64,000 nucleotides of DNA from Rhodococcus xishaensis (lineage in GTDB: Bacteria; Actinomycetota; Actinomycetes; Mycobacteriales; Mycobacteriaceae): contig NZ_RKLO01000005.1 of the NCBI RefSeq assembly GCF_004011825.1, positions 62,001-126,000 of the forward strand. Direction: 5' to 3'. The notes under the pieces were generated by a model. That model searched no databases. It saw nothing but the letters and a program-made list of their open reading frames with translations, and was not told where the DNA came from. The translations under genes were made by a program, and so were the position numbers. This document shows positions 1 to 7,605 of the stretch, piece after piece. Position 1 is the stretch's first letter; each line of letters starts with the position of its first letter.

Positions 1-473
1 CCGCTGGAGGACGCTCCGGCCCAGTAGCTCGCGTTCCACGGGTTCACAACCGCCGGAAAGTCGGGGTGGTACTCGCCTCCGGCAGCCTCGCACAGGTTCA
101 GCTTCCCGAGCAGCACTGCTCCGGCACGACGCAGGCGAGAAACGACCGTTGCGTCGAAGGCGGGTATGAAGTTTCGGTGGATTGACATACCAGCGGTGGT
201 CGGAATGCCCTCTGTGTAGACAAGGTCCTTCACGCCAATCGGAATGCCGTGAAGGGGTCCCCGGTGTTCGCCGCGGGAGAGCTCCTCCTCGGCTCGCTGT
301 GCGTCGGCGAGAGCACTCTCGGCCAAGACCGTCAGGTAGGCCTCGAGATCAGGGTTGAGCCGATCGATACGCTCCAAGTGGGCTCGGGTCACCTCAACTG
401 GCGACAATGCCCCGCTGCCGAAGTCCCGGGAAAGATCGGAGATCGAGGCGTAGCACAGATCGATTTCTTCCAT
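1..473 (-). CDS. Amidase (amidase-signature family), 3' part cut by window edge
   Basis: About 157 N-terminal codons of an amidase-signature enzyme, which hydrolyses amides with a Ser-cisSer-Lys triad. The frame reads through HGIPIGVKD, where the Lys is the first triad residue, then a TTAGM segment and VVSRLRRAGAVLLGKLNLCE, and reaches the start of the Ser-rich signature (WAGASSSG) exactly at the window edge, so the catalytic nucleophile lies outside. The ATG at 473 is preceded by a GGGGGTGAGG ribosome site. It lies 55 bp downstream of the methyltransferase on the same strand and may be cotranscribed. Substrate cannot be predicted; GatA is unlikely because there is no gatC beside it. Confidence 0.8.
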   Translation of the reverse strand, partial: MEEIDLCYASISDLSRDFGSGALSPVEVTRAHLERIDRLNPDLEAYLTVLAESALADAQRAEEELSRGEHRGPLHGIPIGVKDLVYTEGIPTTAGMSIHRNFIPAFDATVVSRLRRAGAVLLGKLNLCEAAGGEYHPDFPAVVNPWNASYWAGASSS

Positions 474-528
474 TTCCTCACCCCCACTACCTCACTATCG
501 CGCAGCTATGGGCAGGTGCCGTACCGCG

Positions 529-1278
529 TCACTCCCGGACACACTCCATGACGACCGCGGGTGGATAGTTCAGGTAGTCGTCCCAGTAGTCGCCTTCGTC
601 GCCGGCCTCGGGCGCGGGCGACAGTTCGGGCATGTGCACCGCGAAATCACGGAAGCCAGCATCACGGAAAGCTGATTCGTACGCGTCGATCGGCAGGTAG
701 TAGTTGTCGATGACAAGGGGGGAATCACCCAGGAGTGCCGTCAACTGGATCGGTGCTCCCTCGAACACGGACTCGGCCAGCTCTATCTCGAATCCGTACT
801 TGCGGTAGTTGGGCACCTGCCCAAACGAGTACAAGTCCGGATTGGTGGTGATGGTGACGAACCGTCCTCCCGACTTGACGCGGCACGCCAATCCGCGACA
901 CATGCGCCCAAGTTCGTCGCGGTCTCGCGCGTACATCAGCAGGTAAGCGGCGACCGCGACGTCGAAATCCTGTTGCGGCACAACCGAGCGGGCGTCGGCA
1001 ACGATGTATTCGATGCCCAGCGGCTCCCGCTCCTCCTGTTTTCGGGCCAGGCCGATCATTTTCTCGGAAATGTCTAGCCCCACCATGGGGGCCGCACCGG
1101 CCCGGCGCAAGATTCGGGTGAAATCCCCGGAACCGCACGCGACATCGAGAACCTTTTTGCCCTTCACGTCGCCGACGTGCTTCAGGAACGAATACGCCTC
1201 GATTCGGGATCGGACAGGAAAGGTCTTGGTCTTCTCGTACTTCTCGGCGATGAGGCCTTCGTTGTAGTCGGTGACCAT
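529..1278 (-). CDS. SAM-dependent class I methyltransferase
   Basis: About 249 aa. The Rossmann SAM-binding motif I is clear (VLDVACGSGDF), followed by an acidic motif II (GLDIS) and a motif with IVADA. The C-terminal half (LSPAPEAGDEGDYWDDY) is acidic and probably forms the substrate cap. Several in-frame ATGs exist (1320, 1299, 1290, 1278); I prefer 1278 because GGGGGGC sits just before it, but 1320 also has a G-rich site. Likely a small-molecule methyltransferase of the ubiquinone/toxoflavin-methylase type; the substrate is unknown. It precedes the amidase gene on the same strand. Confidence 0.75.
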   Translation of the reverse strand: MVTDYNEGLIAEKYEKTKTFPVRSRIEAYSFLKHVGDVKGKKVLDVACGSGDFTRILRRAGAAPMVGLDISEKMIGLARKQEEREPLGIEYIVADARSVVPQQDFDVAVAAYLLMYARDRDELGRMCRGLACRVKSGGRFVTITTNPDLYSFGQVPNYRKYGFEIELAESVFEGAPIQLTALLGDSPLVIDNYYLPIDAYESAFRDAGFRDFAVHMPELSPAPEAGDEGDYWDDYLNYPPAVVMECVRE

Positions 1279-1449
1279 GCTGCCCCCCATGGTTGTCATG
1301 CGGCCGCGTCGGGCACGCATCCCCGCAGCACGCGACAGTCTCTCCGAGAGTTTACGCGCGGTGCGCTGTCACGTCTTGATGCCAGCAGAGCAAGTTCTCA
1401 CACGACCTCTTTGGAAGCGCTTGTCTGGTCGAACGAGCTAGGCCCGAAC

Positions 1450-1950
1450 CATTAGTGGCGGCGGACGGGAGCGAACCAGATGCCGGGGAGACACCCGCTC
1501 GCGAATCTGCCCGCGAATCCGGTCTTTCAGGCCTTCGGCTAGTTCCGTGCCGCCCAACAGAACCGCGACGAGCGGCATCCAATGTGCGCCGTCCGCAAGA
1601 TCCACGCCGACCACCAACGCGTCCGCGATCTCTGGAATCTTGTCCAACGTGGAAAGTGTCCGCACTTCCCATTCGGATTCCGTGGCGGTTCAGATGGAAT
1701 CAGATTTCCCGTGCATTGGAACGGCGCCCCTTTCGGTGATCGTGGTCCAGGCGCCATGGCGCCACACACCGGGGAAGAAGACGAAATAGACTTCGCGGTA
1801 ACGCTTTCCGTCCGGAGCGTGCACACTTTGGCGCCGAACCGATAGTCGTCCGCGGTATCACTATATTCTCTTCGAGTTGACCGAGCCGAGCGTGTGCGGC
1901 GGGCGCGGAGCAGTCCTGTCCACACGCCAGGTAACCGCCGACGCGATTGC
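1450..1950 (-). pseudogene. Decayed acetoacetyl-CoA synthetase C-terminal remnant
   Basis: Read on the minus strand, the three frames together reconstruct the C-terminal region of an acetoacetyl-CoA synthetase (AacS, ATP-dependent activation of acetoacetate). One frame gives APDGKRYREVYFVFFPGVWR then HGKSDSI and a stop near 1700. The next gives LNRHGIRMGSAD (1660-1695), the conserved adenylate-forming hinge. A third gives KIPEIADALVVGVDLADG, HWMPLVAVLL and RIRGQIRERVSPRHL (1470-1655). The family reads these in one frame, so at least two frameshifts have occurred. The final segment after SPRHL, which normally carries the catalytic Lys, is missing, as is the whole N-terminal adenylation domain. 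The 1830-1950 end is assigned only weakly. Confidence 0.7.
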
Positions 1951-2019
1951 GCACCCCGACATCCTTCTCACTCCCTGTCCCTCTACGCCGTTCTCACTCG
2001 GTCTTGCTTCCCGACCCGC

Positions 2020-2562
2020 TCACGGCACGGCCCTCGCCACGGTCAGTTCCGCGAGCCGTCGGGCTGCTTCACAGGGATCGGCCGTCGGAATCTGGCCGGC
2101 GTACGCGATCGACCAGTGCACGAAATCGTCATCGAACTGGACACCAAGTTCGCACAGCCGGCTCGAACTGGAGGCGACGAACCCGGGTTGGCCGCCTATC
2201 TCGATGTCCGTTGCCGGACGGCCGATCAGTTCGCTCCCGGCCCGCTCGCGTCCGATCGGACTGCCCCGGTACCAGGAAAACGACACGTGCGGAGCGCCCT
2301 GGCTGCCTTGCGCCGACATCTGCCACTCGCAGCCCACTGAATTGCGGATCACGGTCGCGAACCCTGAGACGCCGAATGCCGCGGCTACCTCCCCGTCGGT
2401 GACCGAACCGCATTCCCCGACGAACGGACCGGAACCCTGTACATCGGCGGTGGCGGTCGTGGCCGCATCGGCCTCGGCGTCGACGTCGGTGGCACCGCAG
2501 CCGACGAGCACGGAGACGCACACTAGGACACCCGCTGGGACGCCCACCCGCCTGCGCGACAC
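2020..2562 (-). CDS. DUF3558-like secreted lipoprotein
   Basis: 180 aa from a GTG start. Positively charged N-terminus, hydrophobic stretch and a lipobox ending at Cys22 (VLVGC), so it should be exported and lipid-anchored to the outer face of the membrane. After a Ala/Thr/Asp-rich linker the folded part contains four further cysteines (in FVGECGS, VGCEW, RLCELG and ADPCEAA), the pattern of actinobacterial DUF3558 lipoproteins, probably two disulfides. Function of the family is unknown. It begins 18 bp after the TetR gene and is likely cotranscribed with it. Confidence 0.75.
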   Translation of the reverse strand: MSRRRVGVPAGVLVCVSVLVGCGATDVDAEADAATTATADVQGSGPFVGECGSVTDGEVAAAFGVSGFATVIRNSVGCEWQMSAQGSQGAPHVSFSWYRGSPIGRERAGSELIGRPATDIEIGGQPGFVASSSSRLCELGVQFDDDFVHWSIAYAGQIPTADPCEAARRLAELTVARAVP

Positions 2563-2580
2563 GGAGACGAACCGTACCTG

Positions 2581-3207
2581 TCAGAGCGCGGGGGACGCGG
2601 GTGATTTCGACGTTCCGAGCGATCCCAGCGCGGCGTCGAGCTGAGCCGCCCAGCACCGAACGATCTCGGTGCGGCGGCGCGAGTCGTCGGTCAGGATATC
2701 GGCGAGCCCGAGACCGCGAGCGAGGTCGAGGGTGGCCTGCACGAGCCGCCGGACGGCGGGGTCCGAGTCGTCGACGCCGAGGCTCTCGACGGCGGCGCGG
2801 TGGGCAACCCGGCCGAACCGCTCCTCGAGCGGAAGGATGCGCGCCCGTAGTTCGGGGTCGGCGGCCGCCGCGGTCCATACCTGCAGTGCGGCTTTGAACA
2901 GCGTTCCCGTGTAGTAGTCGACGAGCCGGCTAACCACCGCCTCGGTTCGCCCGTCCCCTTCAGGCAGTTCGGTGACCTCGCGGCGCGCCTGTTCCATGCG
3001 GCCGTCGAACATGAACTCGAGCGCCGCGGTGATGAGATCCTCACGGGTAGGGAAATGATGCTGCGCCGCCCCGCGCGAGACACCCGCACGCTGAGCGACC
3101 ACGGCTACCGTGGTAGCCGACCAACCGAACTCGACCAGACTGTCGAGGGTCGCTTCGAGGAGCCGCTGCCGGGTCACGCGGCTCCGGTCCTGTTGTGGTG
3201 CGCGCAT
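2581..3207 (-). CDS. TetR/AcrR family transcriptional regulator
   Basis: 208 aa. An N-terminal TetR DNA-binding domain covers about residues 15-60, with the helix-turn-helix at TTVAVVAQRAGVSRGAAQHH and the downstream FPTREDLITAAL helix. The rest is an all-helical ligand and dimerisation domain. The ATG at 3207 (or the adjacent GTG at 3210) follows GGAGGACGAC. It heads a two-gene unit with the DUF3558-like lipoprotein. Its targets cannot be read from the sequence; its own promoter lies in the gap shared with the small peptide gene on the other strand. Ligand unknown. Confidence 0.85.
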   Translation of the reverse strand: MRAPQQDRSRVTRQRLLEATLDSLVEFGWSATTVAVVAQRAGVSRGAAQHHFPTREDLITAALEFMFDGRMEQARREVTELPEGDGRTEAVVSRLVDYYTGTLFKAALQVWTAAAADPELRARILPLEERFGRVAHRAAVESLGVDDSDPAVRRLVQATLDLARGLGLADILTDDSRRRTEIVRCWAAQLDAALGSLGTSKSPASPAL

Positions 3208-3439
3208 CACTCGGTCGTCCTCCTCTCCGGTGTCTTCTCCACGTTCCCGTGGTCACATCCGCTGCGGCTGCCTACCCCCTGAGCGAACAGCCGACATTCC
3301 GCAGGTTAACAGTGTGCAAAATGAGGTGATCCCGCCCACATGACGATTGCGGATGCATCTCAAACCTATTACAAAAGGTGTCGGGAAGGGACGTCCGTCT
3401 TAGCCCCATCACACCACATCACCTCACAGGAGCAAGATT
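3208..3439. promoter_or_regulatory. Divergent intergenic region, TetR gene / small peptide gene
   Basis: About 230 bp separating two divergent genes, so it must hold both promoters. The AT-richer stretch around 3345-3385 (TTGCGG, TATTACAAAAGG) is the likeliest promoter for the plus-strand peptide gene, but the hexamers are poor and the spacing is not canonical. I see no convincing TetR palindrome. Confidence 0.4.
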
Positions 3440-3553
3440 ATGGGTTCTGCTGCCGAAATCCCCACCCTCGGAGAAGTTGCTGACTTCGCGGAGGGCATGA
3501 GTGACGTCCTCGCTGGCCTTAGCTTCATCGCTGGCTCGCTCGCGGCTATCTGA
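3440..3553 (+). CDS. Small acidic amphipathic peptide (37 aa), unknown function
   Basis: A 37-codon gene with ATG at 3440, a ribosome site (ACAGGAGC) 6-7 nt upstream, a stop at 3551-3553 and a strong terminator straight after, so it looks like a complete one-gene transcription unit. The peptide has five acidic residues (Glu6, Glu12, Asp15, Glu18, Asp22) and no Lys, Arg, His, Cys or Trp. Hydrophobic residues fall at 7, 10, 13, 16, 20, 23, 27, 30, 34 and 37, the 3-4 spacing of an amphipathic helix. There is no signal peptide. In size and character it recalls the leaderless PorA/PorH channel peptides of corynebacteria or phenol-soluble modulins, but I do not recognise the sequence and the function is unproven. 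Confidence 0.65.
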   Translation: MGSAAEIPTLGEVADFAEGMSDVLAGLSFIAGSLAAI

Positions 3554-3567
3554 TCGAGCCTCCAAGG

Positions 3568-3605
3568 GTGCGGGGCCTGTTCCGGTATCGGAACAGGCCC
3601 CGCAC
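3568..3605. terminator. Strong bidirectional terminator
   Basis: A perfect 17-bp stem (GTGCGGGGCCTGTTCCG against its complement) with a 4-nt GTAT loop, 14 bp after the peptide stop codon. It lies between the convergent ends of the peptide gene and the enoyl-CoA hydratase gene and can serve both. There is no long T-run, as is usual in actinobacteria. Confidence 0.85.
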
Positions 3606-3606
3606 T

Positions 3607-3639
3607 CGTCTCAGCTGTCGACGCGTCTCAGCTGTCGAC
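3607..3639. repeat. 17-bp tandem duplication over a stop codon
   Basis: The unit CGTCTCAGCTGTCGAC occurs at 3607-3622 and again at 3624-3639, a 17-bp period. The second copy contains the TGA stop (3628-3630) and last codons of the enoyl-CoA hydratase gene, so the duplication extended only the 3' flank and left the protein unchanged. Confidence 0.85.
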
Positions 3640-4413
3640 CGCCCACCTCGGTGATCGCTTCTGTAGGAACGCCGACATTCCCTCGATGGCTTCCTCCGAC
3701 CCGAACAACCCCGCCGACTGCTCCGCCAGCACTTTCGCGTAGTTGTCGAAGTCGGCCAGCATCCGCATGGTTGTGAGCTTCTTCGATTCAGCCAGCCCCT
3801 GCGGTGAACACGCCCGCAACGTTGCGGCCAACTCGCGTACCGCCTCACTCGAATCCCCGACGGCCTGACTGATGAGCCCGATCGCCTCAGCCTCGCGCGG
3901 ACCGAACTTCTCCCCGGTGAGGAAGTAGCGCCCAGCGGCGCGGGGTGTGAGCCTCGGGATGACGGTCAGCGAGATGATGGACGCTGCGAGCCCGAGACGC
4001 ACCTCCGTGAGCGCGAACGTGCTCTCAGGCCCGGCGACGACCAGGTCGCACGCGCCCACCAGTCCCATACCGCCGGCCCGGACGTGTCCGTCGATCCGTC
4101 CGATCACCGGCTTCGGCAACTCGACGATTGCTCGGAGCAAGTCAGTCATTTGCTTGGTACGTTCGGCGGCGAGTCCTTCCGGGGTCGAGTGTGTCGCGGC
4201 ACTCGCCTCCGACAGGTCCGCACCCGCACAGAACGTGCCACCGGTATGGGTCAGCACGACAGCCCGGACCGCAGCGTCGGTCGCCGCGTCTGCCAACCCT
4301 TGCCGCAACTGCTCGACGAGCCTGGTCGAGATCGCATTGCGATTGTGCGGTGAGTCGAGGGTCAGAGTCGCCACGCCGTCTGCGACCTCGTAGCGAACCA
4401 GACGATCGGTCAT
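3628..4413 (-). CDS. Enoyl-CoA hydratase/isomerase family (glutaconyl-CoA hydratase-like)
   Basis: 261 aa crotonase-fold protein, last gene of the acyl-CoA operon. The oxyanion-hole segments are FCAGADLSE (near residue 61) and RAGGMGLVGACD (near 111). The position of the first catalytic Glu of classical hydratases is Leu here, while the second Glu is kept in TEVRLGL. That combination is familiar from methylglutaconyl-CoA and isohexenylglutaconyl-CoA hydratases (LiuC/AtuE type), which fits an operon containing an acyl-CoA carboxylase. As I recall, the M. tuberculosis counterpart in the same order is echA7. It starts 11 bp after the upstream acyl-CoA dehydrogenase. Confidence 0.85.
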   Translation of the reverse strand: MTDRLVRYEVADGVATLTLDSPHNRNAISTRLVEQLRQGLADAATDAAVRAVVLTHTGGTFCAGADLSEASAATHSTPEGLAAERTKQMTDLLRAIVELPKPVIGRIDGHVRAGGMGLVGACDLVVAGPESTFALTEVRLGLAASIISLTVIPRLTPRAAGRYFLTGEKFGPREAEAIGLISQAVGDSSEAVRELAATLRACSPQGLAESKKLTTMRMLADFDNYAKVLAEQSAGLFGSEEAIEGMSAFLQKRSPRWAVDS

Positions 4414-4424
4414 CTTCCCTGCCT

Positions 4425-5588
4425 CTAGTAGGACTTCGGCAGACCCAGCGAATGCTGGGCAACGAAGTTGAGGATCATCTCGCGGCTCACCGGTGCGATC
4501 CGCCCGATGCGGGCAGCTCCGAGCATTGCCGACAGGCCGTACTCCTTGGTCAGTCCGCCACCGCCGTGCGTCTGGATCGCCTGGTCGAGAGCCTTGATCG
4601 AGGCCTCGCCTGCTGCGTACTTCGCCATGTTCGCGGCCTCGGCGGCCCCGAAGTCATCGCCGCTGTCGTAGAGGGCTGCTGCCTTCTGCATCATCAGCTT
4701 CGCCAGGTCGAGTTCGATCTTGCACTGCGCGAGCGGATGCGCGATGCCCTGGTGCGCGCCGATCGGCGCCTTCCACACCGTGCGCTCCTTCGCGTACTTC
4801 GCTGCCGCCTCGAGGGCCCATCGCCCCATCCCGATCGCCATCGCCGAACCCAGGATCCGTTCGGGGTTCAAGCCGGCGAACAGCTGCATCAGCGCCGCAT
4901 CCTCGGAACCGACGAGGGCATCCGCCGGAAGCCGCACGTCGTCGAGGAAGAGGGTGAACTGGTGATCGGGTTCGACGATGTCCATCTCCATCGGCGTCGA
5001 GACGAGGTTCTCGGAGTCGGTGGGGACGATGAACAGCGCCGGCTTCAGCTTGCCGGTCTTGTGGTCTTCGGTGCGTGCGACCACGAGGACGGCATCTGCC
5101 TGGTCGACACCGGAGATGAAGACCTTGTTGCCCCGGAGGATCCAGTCCTCGCCGTCGCGTCGGGCCGTCGTGGTGATCTGGTGCGAGTTCGAGCCCGCGT
5201 CGGGTTCGGTGATGGCGAACGCCATGATCTTCGAGCCGTCCGCCAGCCCGGTGAGCCACTCCTGCTTCTGGGCGTCGGTGCCGTATTTGCCGATGATGCT
5301 GCCGCAGATCGCGGGCGAAACCACGACGAGCAGCAGCCCGGCGCCCTGCGCGGAGAGTTCCTCTTGCACGAGCGCGAGCTCGTAGATGCCCGCTCCCCCG
5401 CCGCCGTACTCCTCCGAGATGTTCACCCCGAGGAAGCCGAGCTTGCCGGCCTCGTTCCACAGTTCGGTCAGCGGCTCGCCCTTGCGCGCCTTCGGCAGGA
5501 CGTAGTCGACGTAGTTGAAGCGCGTTGCGAGCTTGGACACCGCCGCCCGCAAGTCCTTCTGTTCCTCCGTCTCAATGAAGCTGCTCAT
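4425..5588 (-). CDS. Acyl-CoA dehydrogenase (FadE12-like)
   Basis: 387 aa FAD flavoprotein that introduces the alpha-beta double bond into an acyl-CoA. Visible landmarks are the FAD/substrate signature FAITEPDAGSNSH (about residues 123-135), the second FAD loop FISGVDQAD, and the C-terminal active-site segment THGGGGLTKEYG with the Glu expected to act as base. The start ATG at 5588 overlaps the stop of the biotin carboxylase gene by 4 nt (ATGA), so translation is coupled. Gene order equals M. tuberculosis fadE12 beside accA2, from memory. Chain specificity is not readable. Confidence 0.9.
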   Translation of the reverse strand: MSSFIETEEQKDLRAAVSKLATRFNYVDYVLPKARKGEPLTELWNEAGKLGFLGVNISEEYGGGGAGIYELALVQEELSAQGAGLLLVVVSPAICGSIIGKYGTDAQKQEWLTGLADGSKIMAFAITEPDAGSNSHQITTTARRDGEDWILRGNKVFISGVDQADAVLVVARTEDHKTGKLKPALFIVPTDSENLVSTPMEMDIVEPDHQFTLFLDDVRLPADALVGSEDAALMQLFAGLNPERILGSAMAIGMGRWALEAAAKYAKERTVWKAPIGAHQGIAHPLAQCKIELDLAKLMMQKAAALYDSGDDFGAAEAANMAKYAAGEASIKALDQAIQTHGGGGLTKEYGLSAMLGAARIGRIAPVSREMILNFVAQHSLGLPKSY

Positions 5589-7594
5589 GCTCTCTCTCCT
5601 TCTGCCCGTGCCTCGTTCGACGCGGGGACTTCCACAACTGCCAGGACAGACCCTACGTCGACCTGCTGGCCGACGACGACAGGTAGTTCGGCAAGCACAC
5701 CCGACGTCGGCGCCTTCACGGTGTGCTCCATCTTCATCGCCTCGAGCCACAGAATCGGCTGACCGACCTCGACCAGGTCCCCTTGTGCGGCACCCAGGCG
5801 GATGACCGCGCCGGGCATGGGTGCCAACAGCGAGCCCTCGGCGACGGACGTCGCCGGGTCGACGAACCGGGGAACCGCCGTGAGCGTCACCGGACCGAGC
5901 GGCGAGTCGATGCACACTACGTCGCCGTAGTTGGAGACGTCGAACTGACGCCGCACTCCGGCGAGGTCCAGCACGACTCGATCGGGCGCAGACGAGATCA
6001 GTGAAACGTCCTCGAAGTCCTCGGCTCGCATCCCCGATCGGGTCAGCAGGTAGCGAATGTCGTGATCGCCGTGAATACCGCTGTACCGCTTGATCTGTGG
6101 CTGCGACGGCAGGTTCCGCCAGCCGCTCGGCAGTCCACCGACGACGGGGGCGACAGCTCGGTTGGCGGCGGCGTCGGCAAGAGCGGCGGCCAACGCGGAC
6201 AACGACTCGGCGGTCGCGTCGGCAAGCGGACGCGACAGGACGTCGAGCCCGTGGGTGTCGAAGAACGCGGTGTCCGTGTCGCCAGCCAGGAACGCCGGAT
6301 GCCGCAGGACGTTCACGAGCAGGTCGCGATTGGTCTGCAACCCGTGCAGGCGGGTGCGGGTCAGCGCCGACGCGAGGACCTGCGCGGCCTGTGCGCGAGT
6401 GGGCGCGTAGGAAATGACCTTGGCGAGCATCGGGTCGTAGAAGACGCTTACTACCGAGCCGTCCTCGACGCCCGAGTCCAGACGCACACCGGTCCGGTCG
6501 AGGATCTCGAATTCGGCTACGTTGCCGGGAATTTCGATGCGTTCGACGGTTCCGCTCTGGGGGCGCCAGCCATGTGCGGGGTCCTCGGCGTAGAGGCGGA
6601 CCTCGATCGAATGTCCTCGAAATGCCGGTGGCTCGGCCGGCAGCTCGGCACCACCGGCGATCTGAAGCTGCAACTCCACGAGGTCGAGTCCGGTGGTGCA
6701 CTCGGTGACCGGGTGCTCCACCTGGAGGCGGGTGTTCATCTCGAGGAAGAAGAAGTCACCCTGTTCGTCGGCGAGGAATTCGACGGTTCCGGCTCCCTGG
6801 TATTCGATGGCCCCGGCCGCGAGCCGCGCAGCCTCGAACAGCTTGGCACGCATGGCCGGAAGCCGCTCGACGAGTGGCGACGGTGCTTCCTCGACCACCT
6901 TCTGGTGCCGACGTTGGATCGAGCACTCGCGCTCCCCGACGGCCCACACCGTGCCGTGCTGGTCGGCCATCACCTGGACCTCGATGTGACGTCCCGTCTC
7001 GAGGTAGCGCTCGCAGAACACCGTCGGATCACCGAACGCGGACTGCGCTTCGCGGCGGGCCGCGTCGATCTCGTGAGACAGTTTCGACAGATCGCGCACG
7101 ACGCGCATGCCGCGGCCGCCACCACCGGCGGATGCCTTGACCAGCACCGGCAGGTCGGCCTCGGTCACTGCGTCGGGATCGAGTTCCGCGAGAACCGGAA
7201 CACCGGCCTCGGCCATGATGCGCTTGGACTCGACCTTCGAGCCCATCAGCTCGATCGCCTTGGCGGGCGGCCCGATCCACGTCAACCCGGCGGCCTGAAC
7301 GGCCTGAGCGAAATCGGCATTCTCCGAGAGGAATCCATATCCGGGATGGATCGAGTCGGCTCCGGATGCCTTGGCCGCAGCGATGATCGCGTCGGCCCGT
7401 AGGTACGTATCGGCGGGGACCGCACCCGGCAGTCGGACCGCCGCGTCCGCGTCGGCGATGTGTGGGCTGTCGGCGTCCGGGTCGGAGAACACGGCTACGG
7501 TTCCGACGCCCGAGCGGCGGCACGTCGCGAAGACCCGGCGGGCGATCTCGCCGCGGTTGGCGACCAGAACGGAAGTGATGTCTGAATTGCTCAC
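5585..7594 (-). CDS. accA2: Acyl-CoA carboxylase alpha subunit (biotin carboxylase + BCCP)
   Basis: 669 aa. N-terminal biotin carboxylase with VLVANRGEIARRV at the start, the ATP-grasp glycine-rich loop KASAGGGGRGMR, EMNTRLQVEHPVTE near residue 290, and a C-terminal biotinyl domain with EAMKMEHTV; the biotinylated Lys is about residue 621. It carboxylates biotin with bicarbonate and ATP for the beta subunit encoded immediately upstream. The GTG start at 7594 is 11 bp after the beta-subunit stop; an open frame continues further upstream but has no homology there. Symbol given by conserved order with M. tuberculosis accA2/accD2; methylcrotonyl- or geranyl-CoA carboxylase activity is equally possible. 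Confidence 0.9.
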   Translation of the reverse strand: MSNSDITSVLVANRGEIARRVFATCRRSGVGTVAVFSDPDADSPHIADADAAVRLPGAVPADTYLRADAIIAAAKASGADSIHPGYGFLSENADFAQAVQAAGLTWIGPPAKAIELMGSKVESKRIMAEAGVPVLAELDPDAVTEADLPVLVKASAGGGGRGMRVVRDLSKLSHEIDAARREAQSAFGDPTVFCERYLETGRHIEVQVMADQHGTVWAVGERECSIQRRHQKVVEEAPSPLVERLPAMRAKLFEAARLAAGAIEYQGAGTVEFLADEQGDFFFLEMNTRLQVEHPVTECTTGLDLVELQLQIAGGAELPAEPPAFRGHSIEVRLYAEDPAHGWRPQSGTVERIEIPGNVAEFEILDRTGVRLDSGVEDGSVVSVFYDPMLAKVISYAPTRAQAAQVLASALTRTRLHGLQTNRDLLVNVLRHPAFLAGDTDTAFFDTHGLDVLSRPLADATAESLSALAAALADAAANRAVAPVVGGLPSGWRNLPSQPQIKRYSGIHGDHDIRYLLTRSGMRAEDFEDVSLISSAPDRVVLDLAGVRRQFDVSNYGDVVCIDSPLGPVTLTAVPRFVDPATSVAEGSLLAPMPGAVIRLGAAQGDLVEVGQPILWLEAMKMEHTVKAPTSGVLAELPVVVGQQVDVGSVLAVVEVPASNEARAEGERA

Positions 7595-7605
7595 GCTGGT
7601 CCTAC

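Noticed and set aside
5589-6701. Extension of the FadE12-like gene to about 758 aa
   Set aside because: The upstream part is an out-of-frame reading of the biotin carboxylase gene; the ATGA overlap at 5585-5588 gives the real start.
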